Source: a bacterium (lineage in GTDB: Bacteria; Pseudomonadota; Alphaproteobacteria; Micavibrionales; UBA2020). From it: a stretch of 64,000 bases of DNA. This document shows positions 1 to 8,033 of the stretch, in pieces. The DNA is taken from positions 1 to 64,000 of the forward strand of contig JAQSDV010000007.1 in assembly GCA_029945425.1 (NCBI GenBank), read 5' to 3'. Each line of letters starts with the position of its first letter. Within the stretch, counting starts at the first letter, position 1. A model generated the notes under the pieces. That model was not told the DNA's origin. It was given only the letters and a program-made list of their open reading frames with translations, and searched no databases. Position numbers and translations under genes: made by a program.

Positions 1-134
1 CTAACTATCTAAATAGTACGGCAAATAACTGGGTGTGTCAAGTATATAATCGCCGATTTTTAAGATAACCATTGCGACAGTATCGTGGAGTGGTGTTAAA
101 CGGTCAGGCTTACTGGGCGTCATACATCCATGGC
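1..134. other. no gene recognised at window start
   Basis: AT-rich leading segment with no ORF or hairpin that I can support. It may be the tail of a gene or of the island that extends beyond the window. Confidence 0.5.
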
Positions 135-410
135 TCATGAGCCGGATGGATCGCCGACCTGCTCCTTTAACGACGCATCTTCAATGCGATCAATGTAAAA
201 CGCGCCGATCTCGGAAATCAGTTCTGGCAGTTGAAAGCCACGATCCGGATCATTTTTCATCCATCGCGCAAGGTTCAGTGGCGCGACGGCAAGTTTGCCG
301 CCTTCTCTTCTCGTGAAAGCCACGGCCAGTCCGGTGATATGCAGCGCAAAGCCGTCAAGTATCATCCACTGGCTATAAAACGGGGGATACGACATGGGGG
401 AATCATTCAT
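135..410 (-). CDS. hypothetical protein, 91 aa
   Basis: No family recognised. The protein is soluble looking, with an aromatic N-terminus (YPPFYSQW) and a charged middle, and has no signal peptide or membrane helix. It overlaps the stop of the upstream zinc-ribbon ORF by 4 nt, so the two are likely translated together. The pair is transcribed divergently from the MoeB-like gene, and the divergent spacer holds a CRP-like palindrome (637-652). By position it may belong to the YcaO/TfuA locus, but that is inference only. Confidence 0.5.
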   Translation of the reverse strand: MNDSPMSYPPFYSQWMILDGFALHITGLAVAFTRREGGKLAVAPLNLARWMKNDPDRGFQLPELISEIGAFYIDRIEDASLKEQVGDPSGS

Positions 411-604
411 GCAGATTTACTATCCCGAGATTCCTTTCCGCTATTGTCCAACGACATTTCCCAGCGGCAATGATCGCAAAGATCGCTGTCATCACCTTTG
501 GGACTGTCGCTGATTAACGGCAGCCGACAACGCCGGCATTCCTGTGTTTGTGCCGAATTCCCATTCTTGTTGCCCACAATAAACCTCACATGATAGATGC
601 CCAT
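407..604 (-). CDS. small zinc-ribbon protein, 65 aa
   Basis: Two CxxC pairs (CRRC near residue 23 and CDHC near residue 43) separated by about 16 residues make a plausible single zinc ribbon; no other domain is visible. The C-terminus is Ser/Lys/Asp rich and probably disordered. It is the first gene of a two-gene minus-strand unit whose second gene starts inside this stop. The promoter would lie in the 604-788 spacer shared with the MoeB-like gene. Function is unknown; small zinc ribbons often bind nucleic acid or serve as partners of larger enzymes. Confidence 0.5.
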   Translation of the reverse strand: MGIYHVRFIVGNKNGNSAQTQECRRCRLPLISDSPKGDDSDLCDHCRWEMSLDNSGKESRDSKSA

Positions 605-636
605 AATCCATTACTGACCTATGCGAGGTTTTTGTC

Positions 637-652
637 CGTGATATGCGTCACA
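637..652. promoter_or_regulatory. CRP-like palindrome in divergent promoter
   Basis: CGTGA-TATGCG-TCACA matches the TGTGA-N6-TCACA consensus with one mismatch. It lies between the starts of two divergent genes (604 minus and 788 plus). The same locus encodes a Crp-type regulator with a conserved recognition helix, so cAMP control is a reasonable inference. Confidence 0.5.
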
Positions 653-787
653 CTTCGGAAAGCTTCCTGGGCAATGCCTCCTCGCTGCGCCGCGATGCAG
701 GTAGCGGCATTTGACAAAACCGCGACGCTGATGTCACATCAACTGAGGATCCGCAAGCGGGCCAGTATCTCGGACAGGACACTACAC

Positions 788-1588
788 ATGGGCAGCAAGC
801 TCCAGAGATTTGAACGCCATATCGACATCCCCGAGGTCGGCCTCGAGGGTCAGAAAAAACTTATGGCCGGCAGCTCGCTCATTATCGGGATGGGCGGGTT
901 GGGCTGCCCTGCCGCCCTTTACCTCGCGGCAGGCGGCGTGGGTCGCCTCGGTTTCATGGATGACGACACGGTCAGTTTGTCTAATTTGCAACGGCAGGTT
1001 CTCTACGACGATAATGACGTCGGTGTCTCGAAAGTCGCGGCGGCGAGACGGAAGCTTGCCGCGCATGCGCCTGACTGCTTGTTGGAAGAACAGAATGCGC
1101 GGCTGACCCCTGAAAATGCCGCCGCTGTCATCTCCCGCTATGATCTTGTGCTCGACTGCAGCGACAATTTCAACACGCGTTATCTGGTCAACGAATTCTG
1201 TGTTCGGCTGAAAAAGCCGCTCGTCTCCGCCTCGGTCTATCATCATGAAGGCCAGATCAGCACGTTTCGCGGCTGGGAAGACGACAAGCCGTGTTACCAG
1301 TGCCTTTATCCGAAATCCGAGAAGCTCGCCCTCGCGCCGCAATGCACGGAAGATGGCATCCTTGGTCCCGTCACGGGCATATTCGGCACCATGCAGGCCG
1401 CCGCCGCGATGAACGAGCTGATGGGCATCGGCGACAGCCTTTCGGGATGGATGTTGATGTTCAGCGCTTTCACCTATGACAGCCAGAAGGTGCGCCTGCA
1501 GAAACGAGCCACCTGCGACATTTGCAATTCTATGAAAAATAATGCCGATAATTATGTTAATAACGGTGCGAAATGCGGGATAAATTAG
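788..1588 (+). CDS. MoeB/ThiF-family E1-like adenylyltransferase
   Basis: 266 aa from ATG 788, the start that aligns with the family N-terminus; an in-frame extension to 548 runs through the promoter and is unlikely. Visible motifs: nucleotide-binding GMGGLG (34-39), DDDTVSLSNLQRQ (58-70), zinc-binding CYQC (169/172) and CDIC (243/246), and a probable catalytic Cys186 before the GILGPVTG segment. Family members adenylate the C-terminal GG of MoaD/ThiS-type sulfur carriers using ATP. A MoaD-like protein ending in GG is encoded 3 kb downstream, and a YcaO/TfuA pair next to it, so the natural reading is activation of a dedicated sulfur carrier. No rhodanese domain is fused. It precedes the cyclase gene on the same strand by 75 nt. 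Confidence 0.88.
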   Translation: MGSKLQRFERHIDIPEVGLEGQKKLMAGSSLIIGMGGLGCPAALYLAAGGVGRLGFMDDDTVSLSNLQRQVLYDDNDVGVSKVAAARRKLAAHAPDCLLEEQNARLTPENAAAVISRYDLVLDCSDNFNTRYLVNEFCVRLKKPLVSASVYHHEGQISTFRGWEDDKPCYQCLYPKSEKLALAPQCTEDGILGPVTGIFGTMQAAAAMNELMGIGDSLSGWMLMFSAFTYDSQKVRLQKRATCDICNSMKNNADNYVNNGAKCGIN

Positions 1589-1663
1589 CGGATAAGCGCA
1601 CTTTCCCCCTTTTCATACGATAATAACCATATTATCGTCCGGCGGTAACTTTACAGAATTAAC

Positions 1664-4615
1664 ATGAACAGTCCTGTCCCACATATCCATGCCGTGGAGC
1701 GACGCCTGCTGACAGTGCTGTTCGTCGACATCGTCAAGTCGTCGCAGATATTGCGGCGCATGGATGTCGAAGCGGCGGAAGGCATCTTCCGCGAAGTCAT
1801 TACGCGGCAGATCGATATCTGCTCGGCTGCCGGCGGCACGGTCAACCAGGTGATGGGCGACGGGCTGATGTGCCTTTTCGGTGCCGAAGCGCCTTGCGAG
1901 GATCACGCCCTGAAGGCGATGACGGCTGCGGAGAGGATGCTGGAGGATATCGCAGCAGTCCGTGAAAAAATGGAGCACAAGTCCTTGCGCATCCGCATTG
2001 GTGTGAACTCTGGCGAAGTCATCCTGCGCCCGCCCGCGAAACCGGAATACCAATCGCGCTATCAGGTGGTGGGGGAAGCCGTCCACATCACCGACAGGGT
2101 CACCAAGGCTGCCGCACCGGATACCGCCCTCTACAGCGAGACGACGCGCAAGCTGCTGGATCGTTTCTGCGCGTTTGAAAAAGGCGCAACGATCAATTGG
2201 GGCGGCAAGGGCCAAACCATCACTCTCTACGAGAAATCAGGGCCCGTTCCGTCGCAAGTGCGGGAGAGCGGCGAGATCATCCGCACGGAGGAGGCAGCCG
2301 CCATCCTCCGCCACATCGCCCGGTCGCGCGAAAACCTTGCTATCAGCTGGGTGCAGGGGGATGCCGGTTCCGGCAAGACCTTCGTAACCCAATATGCGCG
2401 CGCGGCGGCGGCGGAATTTTTCGACCCCGTGATCGCGATCAACTTTTATCCCCATCCTGTGTCGGGCGCCAACCGGCTGAAATCGGAGATCGCGGCCGCG
2501 CTGCTGCCCCAGTTGCGGCAGGACTGGGCCGATTTTATTCTGACGAACCCCGAATTGTCGCGAATGGGGGATACCGGCTTCGTCACCGCCTGCTTGGACG
2601 ATATCCTCGATAAAAAAAGCGCCATGCCGCACCCCGATTACCATGGCATGGACAAAAGCGGCCGCGCGCAACTGCGCCGCCGCGCAATCGCCGCGCTTCT
2701 GCGGGGAAATGCCGCGCGGAAGCCGGTCCTGCTCGTGATCGAAGACCTGCACTGGGCGCGGCGCGAGGAGTTGAACATCATTGAAAATACGCTGCGGGAT
2801 TGCGCGACCGGCGTGAAATTGGCGGTCATCGCTACCTCACGCGAAAGTTTCGTGTTCTCGCCCAGCCTCGCGCCTGCAACTACGGCCTTTCCGCTCCGTC
2901 CTCTCGACATGGAGCAAAGCCTGCAATTGCTGAACCAGTCGCGGCAGGGAAAGCCGATTCCCGCCGCGCTCGCGAAGACCGTCTGCCAGCTCTCGGGCGG
3001 AAACCCCTATTTCATCCGCGAATACGGCCAGTGGGTACAGGCGGAACTGAAACGCCAAGTGCCGTCACACCAAATATCTAAGCATTTGCGGGATTACACC
3101 CCCGAAGAAATCGTCAACCTCCTGTTCTCCCGGCTCAAAAACCTGGATCGCGCGACAATCGATCTTGCACGCACAGCAGCCATACAGGGCATGCGGGTCG
3201 ATGCACGCATGCTGGCCGGCCTCTCCGGCATAAGCTTCGGCAAGGCGCAGCAGGCGATCGCCAATCTCAACGCGGAGGGAATCCTGAGCGCAGGCGCTCA
3301 TTCACGCGATGTCCCGGTTTTTGCGCACGAACTGCTACAGAAGGTGATCTACAACAGCTTGCCCCGCAGCAGCCGACTGCAGCTGCATCTCGCTGCCCTG
3401 CGTTACCTCATGTTTGAAGGGCGCGACAGCTCCGCCGATGCGCGGCGGCTGATGGCCTACCATGCCGATTGCGCGGACGATCCCGTGCGCCAGTATATTT
3501 TTTCCAAATGGGCGGCGCGCGAAGCGGCCAAGCTGTCGCATCATGCCGACGCCCTGGAATTTCTCGCCGCGGCGAAGCGCGCGCTCGGCCGGATCAAGGG
3601 CCTGCGCGCTGAACGTCATCTCCTGCGCATCCATGTCATGGAAATCGAGAGCCTGTTCATTCTGGGCCGCTATCCGCTAGTGAAAAATCGCCTCCAGCAC
3701 GTGCTTGCCCGAAAGGCGCTGTTTCCCGGGCAAGGCATGCTGAAGGGCGCAATGTCGTTTCACGGACTTTACCTTTGGATCAACGGCGAAATCCGTGATG
3801 CGGAACGCACCTATGCCGCGATCCTCAAAACCTCGCCGCATGAGAGTGACAGTGACACCTTCATGCGCGAAAGCGCGCGGCTCTCCCATATCTGCATCGA
3901 TCTCGGCGACTACGACAAGGCGGCGGCGCATGCGCAAAACGTCTTGTCCCTGCTGGAGGCGGGCAATATCTACGCCAAATGCGGACTGCTCACCGAAATC
4001 GGCCCGACAATTTACAGCTGCCTAGCCCTTGCCTGTGCGGAGCGCGGCGAGGCAGCTGCTGCGATGCGGTATATAGCAGCATGCACGAAACTTCTTGCCG
4101 GCAGCCGCGATTACTTCACGCGCATTTACGCGTCCACCTTCCTCGCCGCCAGCCACCTGCGGCTCGGGCAGTTCGAAGATGCGCGCGCGCTGCTGGAATC
4201 GGCGCTGGGCGATTGCGATGTCGTCCAGTCGGTGCTGCTGAAGCCCTATGCGCTGTCGGCGTATGGCTACGCACTTGCGCGGCTGGGCGACGTGGCTGGA
4301 GGTGAAAAGCACTGCGCGGCCGCGATTGAACTGGCAAGAGAAAGCCGCCTGCCACTGCGGCGCTCGCTTTTCCTCATCCGCCATGCACAGGTGCTGATGC
4401 TCCAGAAAAATCCTGCGGCGGCGATGAAACTCCTGCGCCGCGCGATCAAGAGCGCGGTTGCGGCGGGCGAGTCCGGCCAGCAGGCGGCGGCGCAGCGGCT
4501 TATCGCGGAATGTTACGGCGTATTGCCTTCAGGCGTACCGCTAGTGCGGAAAAGCGAAAGATATTTCGCGCAGCATCCGGACGAGCGCATCGCAGGCCCG
4601 CGGAAAACCGCCTGA
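1664..4615 (+). CDS. class III adenylate cyclase fused to AAA ATPase and TPR domain
   Basis: 983 aa in three parts. Residues about 12-190 are a class III nucleotidyl cyclase catalytic domain with the metal-binding Asp in FVDIVKS (about 20) and GDGLMCLFG (about 65-73). A P-loop ATPase follows, with Walker A GDAGSGKT (232-239) and Walker B LLVIEDLHW (about 355). The last 400 residues are helical, Ala/Leu rich TPR-like repeats. This architecture is known for large signalling proteins in which the ATPase/TPR part senses a partner or ligand. It probably makes cAMP for the Crp-type regulator encoded at 4812-5546. It is convergent with the moaD-like gene with no spacer at all: stops at 4613-4615 and 4616-4618. 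Confidence 0.85.
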   Translation: MNSPVPHIHAVERRLLTVLFVDIVKSSQILRRMDVEAAEGIFREVITRQIDICSAAGGTVNQVMGDGLMCLFGAEAPCEDHALKAMTAAERMLEDIAAVREKMEHKSLRIRIGVNSGEVILRPPAKPEYQSRYQVVGEAVHITDRVTKAAAPDTALYSETTRKLLDRFCAFEKGATINWGGKGQTITLYEKSGPVPSQVRESGEIIRTEEAAAILRHIARSRENLAISWVQGDAGSGKTFVTQYARAAAAEFFDPVIAINFYPHPVSGANRLKSEIAAALLPQLRQDWADFILTNPELSRMGDTGFVTACLDDILDKKSAMPHPDYHGMDKSGRAQLRRRAIAALLRGNAARKPVLLVIEDLHWARREELNIIENTLRDCATGVKLAVIATSRESFVFSPSLAPATTAFPLRPLDMEQSLQLLNQSRQGKPIPAALAKTVCQLSGGNPYFIREYGQWVQAELKRQVPSHQISKHLRDYTPEEIVNLLFSRLKNLDRATIDLARTAAIQGMRVDARMLAGLSGISFGKAQQAIANLNAEGILSAGAHSRDVPVFAHELLQKVIYNSLPRSSRLQLHLAALRYLMFEGRDSSADARRLMAYHADCADDPVRQYIFSKWAAREAAKLSHHADALEFLAAAKRALGRIKGLRAERHLLRIHVMEIESLFILGRYPLVKNRLQHVLARKALFPGQGMLKGAMSFHGLYLWINGEIRDAERTYAAILKTSPHESDSDTFMRESARLSHICIDLGDYDKAAAHAQNVLSLLEAGNIYAKCGLLTEIGPTIYSCLALACAERGEAAAAMRYIAACTKLLAGSRDYFTRIYASTFLAASHLRLGQFEDARALLESALGDCDVVQSVLLKPYALSAYGYALARLGDVAGGEKHCAAAIELARESRLPLRRSLFLIRHAQVLMLQKNPAAAMKLLRRAIKSAVAAGESGQQAAAQRLIAECYGVLPSGVPLVRKSERYFAQHPDERIAGPRKTA

Positions 4616-4873
4616 TTAGCCGCCCGCCAGCGGCGAAAAAAAGCTTATTTTGTCCGTATTGCTGACCGGGACATCGTTCCAGTTCTGCGCAAGTTCGCCG
4701 TTGACCGACACGGCGATGACGGCGCGATAGGAAAACAGCGCCTTGTACGACGGCGCGCTTTCCGATAGCCAGTCGACAAGGTCCTGCAGCGTGCGGACCG
4801 TCTCCGGCGGATCAATCTCTTCTTTTGACTTTCCGGCACGTGTCCGGAGCCATGACAGGTACTGCACTTCCAT
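4616..4873 (-). CDS. MoaD/ThiS-family sulfur carrier
   Basis: 85 aa from ATG 4873, preceded by GGAG at 9 nt; a TTG five codons further upstream is the alternative. The C-terminus FFSPLAGG carries the exposed Gly-Gly that E1 enzymes adenylate and that is converted to a thiocarboxylate. Length and the final beta-strand (KISFFSPLAGG) fit beta-grasp MoaD proteins. No moaE, moaA or thi gene is nearby, so molybdopterin synthesis is not the obvious role. Its neighbours (MoeB-like E1, YcaO, TfuA) suggest sulfur delivery for peptide modification. Its start lies inside the regulator gene, giving translational coupling. Confidence 0.85.
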   Translation of the reverse strand: MEVQYLSWLRTRAGKSKEEIDPPETVRTLQDLVDWLSESAPSYKALFSYRAVIAVSVNGELAQNWNDVPVSNTDKISFFSPLAGG

Positions 4874-5546
4874 GGGAACGCACTCCAATGATTTTTCTCA
4901 GGGCGGCGATATCGGGAATGATGATGCGCTTGCGCTGGATGTATAAAAGCCCCTTGTCCTGCAGCAGTTGCAGATTCCGGTTCACAAGCTCGCGCGATGC
5001 GCCCGTCATCTTGCCAAGGTCTTCCTGCGTGATCTCGATGACCGAATTGACAAGGATGTCGTGTTTTTCCGAATAGGCGACGAGGTTCCGCACCATGCGC
5101 TCCAAAGCGTCGTTGAAGAGGAAATCCTCGAGCAGGTCGGCGCACCATCGCAATCGCGCGCACAAAAGCTGGTAACATGACGCATTCAGTTCCGGCCGCT
5201 TGCCAAGGAAGCGGAAAAAATCTTCCCGCTCGATCGATATCAGTGTCGAGTTCTTCAGGACATAGGCATCTGCCGTCCGCGTGCCCTGGTCGAACATGGC
5301 AATTTCGCCGAAGGCTTCGCCGGGCGACAGCCGGTTCAGTATAATCTCCCGCCCGTCGGACGAAGCGACGCTGATGTTCACCTCGCCCTTGTGAAGAATA
5401 TAGAGGCAGTCACCCGGGTCGCCGCGCCGGAAAAGCATTTTCCGCTCCCGGTATTCGTGACGCTTGCCGAGCGCCATCAGGTCCTGCTTGTCCTTTTCGG
5501 ACAACAAGTGCGTCAGGCTGGCCTTACGATAACTTTTGTACAGCAT
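4812..5546 (-). CDS. Crp/Fnr-family transcription regulator, cAMP-type
   Basis: 244 aa from ATG 5546 with AGGA upstream. An N-terminal cyclic-nucleotide domain shows FGE (79-81) and R90-T91 in the phosphate-binding cassette, the positions that contact cAMP in CRP. There are no N-terminal Fnr cysteines. The C-terminal winged helix carries SRELVNR (184-190), matching the R-E-x-V-x-R pattern with which CRP reads TGTGA half-sites. The start overlaps the TfuA stop by 23 nt and the end overlaps moaD, so the gene sits inside the modification operon. It probably activates or represses through the three CRP-like sites at 637, 7861 and 7967. The C-terminal extension after about residue 220 is basic and unusual. 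Confidence 0.88.
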   Translation of the reverse strand: MLYKSYRKASLTHLLSEKDKQDLMALGKRHEYRERKMLFRRGDPGDCLYILHKGEVNISVASSDGREIILNRLSPGEAFGEIAMFDQGTRTADAYVLKNSTLISIEREDFFRFLGKRPELNASCYQLLCARLRWCADLLEDFLFNDALERMVRNLVAYSEKHDILVNSVIEITQEDLGKMTGASRELVNRNLQLLQDKGLLYIQRKRIIIPDIAALRKIIGVRSHGSAVPVMAPDTCRKVKRRD

Positions 5547-6330
5547 TTGTTTCCTCGGGGGCGTGGCTTCCCGCATGTCTCCAGAGTCGAGTATCCTCGA
5601 AGGCATACAATACCTGCTTTTTTTCCACCTGTCGATTTAACCGCGCGAGGACGATATCGACCAGCGCGAGCCCGTCAAGGCGCTTCTGGTCTATCCGGTG
5701 CGTGGCGATAAATGTCTTGAACGCCATAAGCTGATGATCGTCGACGCCCTGACGAAACGCTGTATCCAGAATCGCCTGATAATTGCGGTTCTTGTAGAAA
5801 AGCGATTTACCTATCCTGAGCAGCAGCGCCGCATTTTCGGGCGTGATGATTCCCGTGGACTGCGCTGCGGCCACGGTGCGGCGGATATTGAGCATCGCAT
5901 CGGACATTGCCGCATATTTCACCTCGGCGGGCGCGTGCACGACGGCAACCTCGTCATCGTCCTCCAGAACGCCGCCGGCATAATCGCGGTATATCTCGCC
6001 CACACCTTCCATGCCGAAGGACGCGAGTTCGGCCGCGCGCAGCGCCCCCATGCTGGCGGCGCCCAGTACATGAATTCCCTCCTTCATGGCAAAGAGAATT
6101 TCTTTGTGCCACACAGCCGGTACCGTTTCATAAAAACCGTCGATGATGGCGATGATTGCGGGCGCCGCGGGCACCAGCCGCGCGACATCGCCTTCCGATA
6201 CGGGGCCGTGCAAGATCAGGCGATTGCCGTTGTCGAGTGTAAATATCCCGCCAGCCTCTGTTATACCGCAACGCTCTTCTATTTCCGCACCGGTGAGGGT
6301 AGGCCCGGTAAAAAGCACCGCATCAACCAT
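5524..6330 (-). CDS. tfuA: TfuA-like protein, YcaO partner
   Basis: 268 aa. The N-terminal FTGPTLTG and the hallmark GASMGALRAAEL (about 92-103) identify the TfuA family. TfuA proteins act with YcaO enzymes, and in thioamide-forming systems are thought to help deliver or release sulfur for replacement of the amide oxygen. GGGAG lies 6 nt before the ATG, and the start overlaps the ycaO stop by 8 nt, so the pair is co-translated. Context with a dedicated E1 and MoaD-like carrier suggests those proteins supply the sulfur that TfuA-YcaO uses; this is inference from neighbourhood. Confidence 0.9.
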   Translation of the reverse strand: MVDAVLFTGPTLTGAEIEERCGITEAGGIFTLDNGNRLILHGPVSEGDVARLVPAAPAIIAIIDGFYETVPAVWHKEILFAMKEGIHVLGAASMGALRAAELASFGMEGVGEIYRDYAGGVLEDDDEVAVVHAPAEVKYAAMSDAMLNIRRTVAAAQSTGIITPENAALLLRIGKSLFYKNRNYQAILDTAFRQGVDDHQLMAFKTFIATHRIDQKRLDGLALVDIVLARLNRQVEKKQVLYAFEDTRLWRHAGSHAPEETNAVQKLS

Positions 6331-7564
6331 TGGTGTCTCCCGGCAGAAGCCGTCCCGCCCGCTCGCCCGGGACAGTGCCTTTGCGGGACAAGATGCCCTC
6401 CAGACCCGGCACCACCATGCGCGTCACCGGTATATCGAGGCCTTCGATGGTAAGGTCGACGGCGACGGCTTCGCGAATACCGGTTTTCCGCAGCGCATTT
6501 ATGAGCACAGCGATGTCCTGGTCGAACGTTTCCGTTTCCACGGTCGGCACATGGCGCATATATCGCGCACCCTGCGCCTCTATCTGCTCCAGCCATCTGG
6601 AATGCTCTTCGGCAGATAAATACTTGGCATAGTCGGCCCGCGGCATATCATCGCGCGCGCCCGATATGAAAGTCAGGCGGCTCTGGGCGGCTTCCGTCAG
6701 CGCGCGCAGCAACGCCACATCCCGCGATAAATGACAGCCCATGCCCGATGCCGGACGCGCGCCGGTGATATCGGGTTCATTCGGCAAGGTGCGGCACAAA
6801 AAAGCGGGAATGCCCGTATCACTGGTCATGTCCCAGACACCGACCGCAATGTCGGCCGCAAAAAATCGCTCAAGGATGTCGACGATCTTGCGTTCCGTGA
6901 TGCTGTCGAGACGGATCTTTCTCGCCAGTTGTTTTTCGACTGGGCTGATCGTCCAGAGCGTGAGCGCGTCGCGCTCGATGACCTCGCACAATCCGTGGAT
7001 GATCGCCTCATGGTGGTTGTTTCCCGAGGAAAGGCCGTTGGAGGATGAGACAAAACCGTTTCCCGCCGGCGCGCCGATTGCGTAATCGGTGTGTACAACC
7101 TCGAACGGAGACCATTTTTCGCGGTTGGTGAAAAGGTCGATCCCCTCTACCCACAAAATGCGACGGTGGCTGTCAAGTTCTGCGTCGTGGTAGCGGGGCA
7201 GCCGCGAGATATCGAGCGCCCGCCCGTACATTTCCTCGTAACTCGCGAGCAGCAGGGGTCGCCGGATATTTTCGGCATGATAGCCTTCAATCGACTCCAT
7301 GACTGCGGAGGCTCGGGCAGCGTCCTGGGTGCATCCCTTGCCTTGCGCGACGGAGAGCGAGCGCGCATTCGGCCGGTAGGCCGCGTAAACAGGGATCCCG
7401 ACCTTGTCGAGGCCGGTGATATTCGCAACGCGCGTCAACCCAAACAGAGGGAACAGCCTGGTCATTCGCTCCACGGTTTCGCGCGGCGCACAGGCGCGGC
7501 GCGTGCCGTCAAAGTTGATTTTTGTGGTGCCCGCCTGCTCGAGGCTGGCGATAAGCGGCTGCAT
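6323..7564 (-). CDS. ycaO: YcaO-domain ATP-dependent cyclodehydratase/thioamide synthetase
   Basis: 413 aa, the usual length for a stand-alone YcaO. ATP/Mg-binding motifs are visible: GKGCTQDAARASAVMESIEGYHAE region (about 81-104), the CEVIERDAL segment (about 205) and RMVVPGLE near the C-terminus. YcaO enzymes phosphorylate backbone amides to form azolines or, with TfuA, thioamides. It is followed by tfuA, crp-type and moaD-like genes on the same strand and preceded by a small ORF (7629-7793) that is the probable substrate. A GC-rich hairpin lies between the two. The substrate could also be a protein elsewhere in the genome. Confidence 0.9.
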   Translation of the reverse strand: MQPLIASLEQAGTTKINFDGTRRACAPRETVERMTRLFPLFGLTRVANITGLDKVGIPVYAAYRPNARSLSVAQGKGCTQDAARASAVMESIEGYHAENIRRPLLLASYEEMYGRALDISRLPRYHDAELDSHRRILWVEGIDLFTNREKWSPFEVVHTDYAIGAPAGNGFVSSSNGLSSGNNHHEAIIHGLCEVIERDALTLWTISPVEKQLARKIRLDSITERKIVDILERFFAADIAVGVWDMTSDTGIPAFLCRTLPNEPDITGARPASGMGCHLSRDVALLRALTEAAQSRLTFISGARDDMPRADYAKYLSAEEHSRWLEQIEAQGARYMRHVPTVETETFDQDIAVLINALRKTGIREAVAVDLTIEGLDIPVTRMVVPGLEGILSRKGTVPGERAGRLLPGDTNG

Positions 7565-7584
7565 CCCGGATGTTTCCTGAAGAA

Positions 7585-7620
7585 AATGGCCGCCCCCGGT
7601 TTTTGCAGGGGCGGCCCATT
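7585..7620 (-). terminator. hairpin between small ORF and ycaO (attenuator-like)
   Basis: GGGCCGCCCC and GGGGCGGCC arms around a 10-11 nt loop, followed on the minus strand by ATTTTCTTC. The position between a peptide gene and its enzymes fits partial termination, giving more peptide than enzyme transcript. Confidence 0.55.
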
Positions 7621-7628
7621 ATTTCTAT

Positions 7629-7793
7629 TTATGGCAGCTCAAACATGGAGCCCGCGCTTTCCTGCTCCGGGGAGCTCTTCAGGATCGGCCCCGTGCGGCA
7701 CGAGGCAAGCGGGGCAGGCCTTTCACTGATCGCTTCGAGCCCCTGATCATCGACCCGATAGCGTCTTCCGTCGACTCCCGTAAGTATGGTCAT
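7629..7793 (-). CDS. candidate RiPP precursor peptide, 54 aa
   Basis: ATG 7793 is preceded by a strong AAGGGAG about 7 nt upstream and the ORF ends 65 nt before ycaO. The N-terminal half (MTILTGVDGRRYRVDDQG) is polar and leader-like; the C-terminal half is rich in Ser, Pro and Gly and has a single Cys in PLASCRTGPILK, ending in SMFELP. The peptide has no recognisable family. Being the first gene of the operon, separated by an attenuator-like hairpin, is typical of precursor genes. A CRP-like site (7861-7876) and AT-rich promoter-like sequence lie directly upstream. It could instead be an unrelated small protein. Confidence 0.6.
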   Translation of the reverse strand: MTILTGVDGRRYRVDDQGLEAISERPAPLASCRTGPILKSSPEQESAGSMFELP

Positions 7794-7860
7794 TTGACAC
7801 TCCCTTAATGTTACCCACAGGATTATTATCCCATTAATATGTTAAAAAGAATTGAAGCTA

Positions 7861-7876
7861 TGTGACGTGCGGCACA
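7861..7876. promoter_or_regulatory. CRP-like palindrome upstream of small peptide gene
   Basis: TGTGA-CGTGCG-GCACA, one mismatch to TGTGA-N6-TCACA. The AT-rich stretch 7819-7845 between it and the peptide start contains ATATTA and GATAAT, which could serve as -10 elements on the minus strand. Confidence 0.5.
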
Positions 7877-7966
7877 CAACCGGCTGCTTACCAAGCTATT
7901 GGATTGACTATGCTTTCATTTGTTCAACAAAATGCCCGCTGAAAGCAGCGCGCATTCGTTCGGCAA

Positions 7967-7982
7967 GGTGACGCACATCACA
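7967..7982. promoter_or_regulatory. CRP-like palindrome upstream of plus-strand ORF
   Basis: GGTGA-CGCACA-TCACA, one mismatch to consensus. Its centre is 106 bp, about ten helical turns, from the centre of the site at 7861-7876, so both could be occupied on the same face of the DNA. Confidence 0.48.
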
Positions 7983-8033
7983 GATTTTAGACGACGAAGC
8001 GGGCAAAAAGGAGCAATGACGCAGGGAGCCTGC

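Noticed and set aside
410..514. 34-codon Cys-containing plus ORF
   Set aside because: Opposes the zinc-ribbon gene, lacks a ribosome site, and has no link to the cluster on that strand.
4812..5546. regulator as an oxygen-sensing Fnr
   Set aside because: No N-terminal cysteine cluster, and the cAMP-contact Arg-Thr pair is present.
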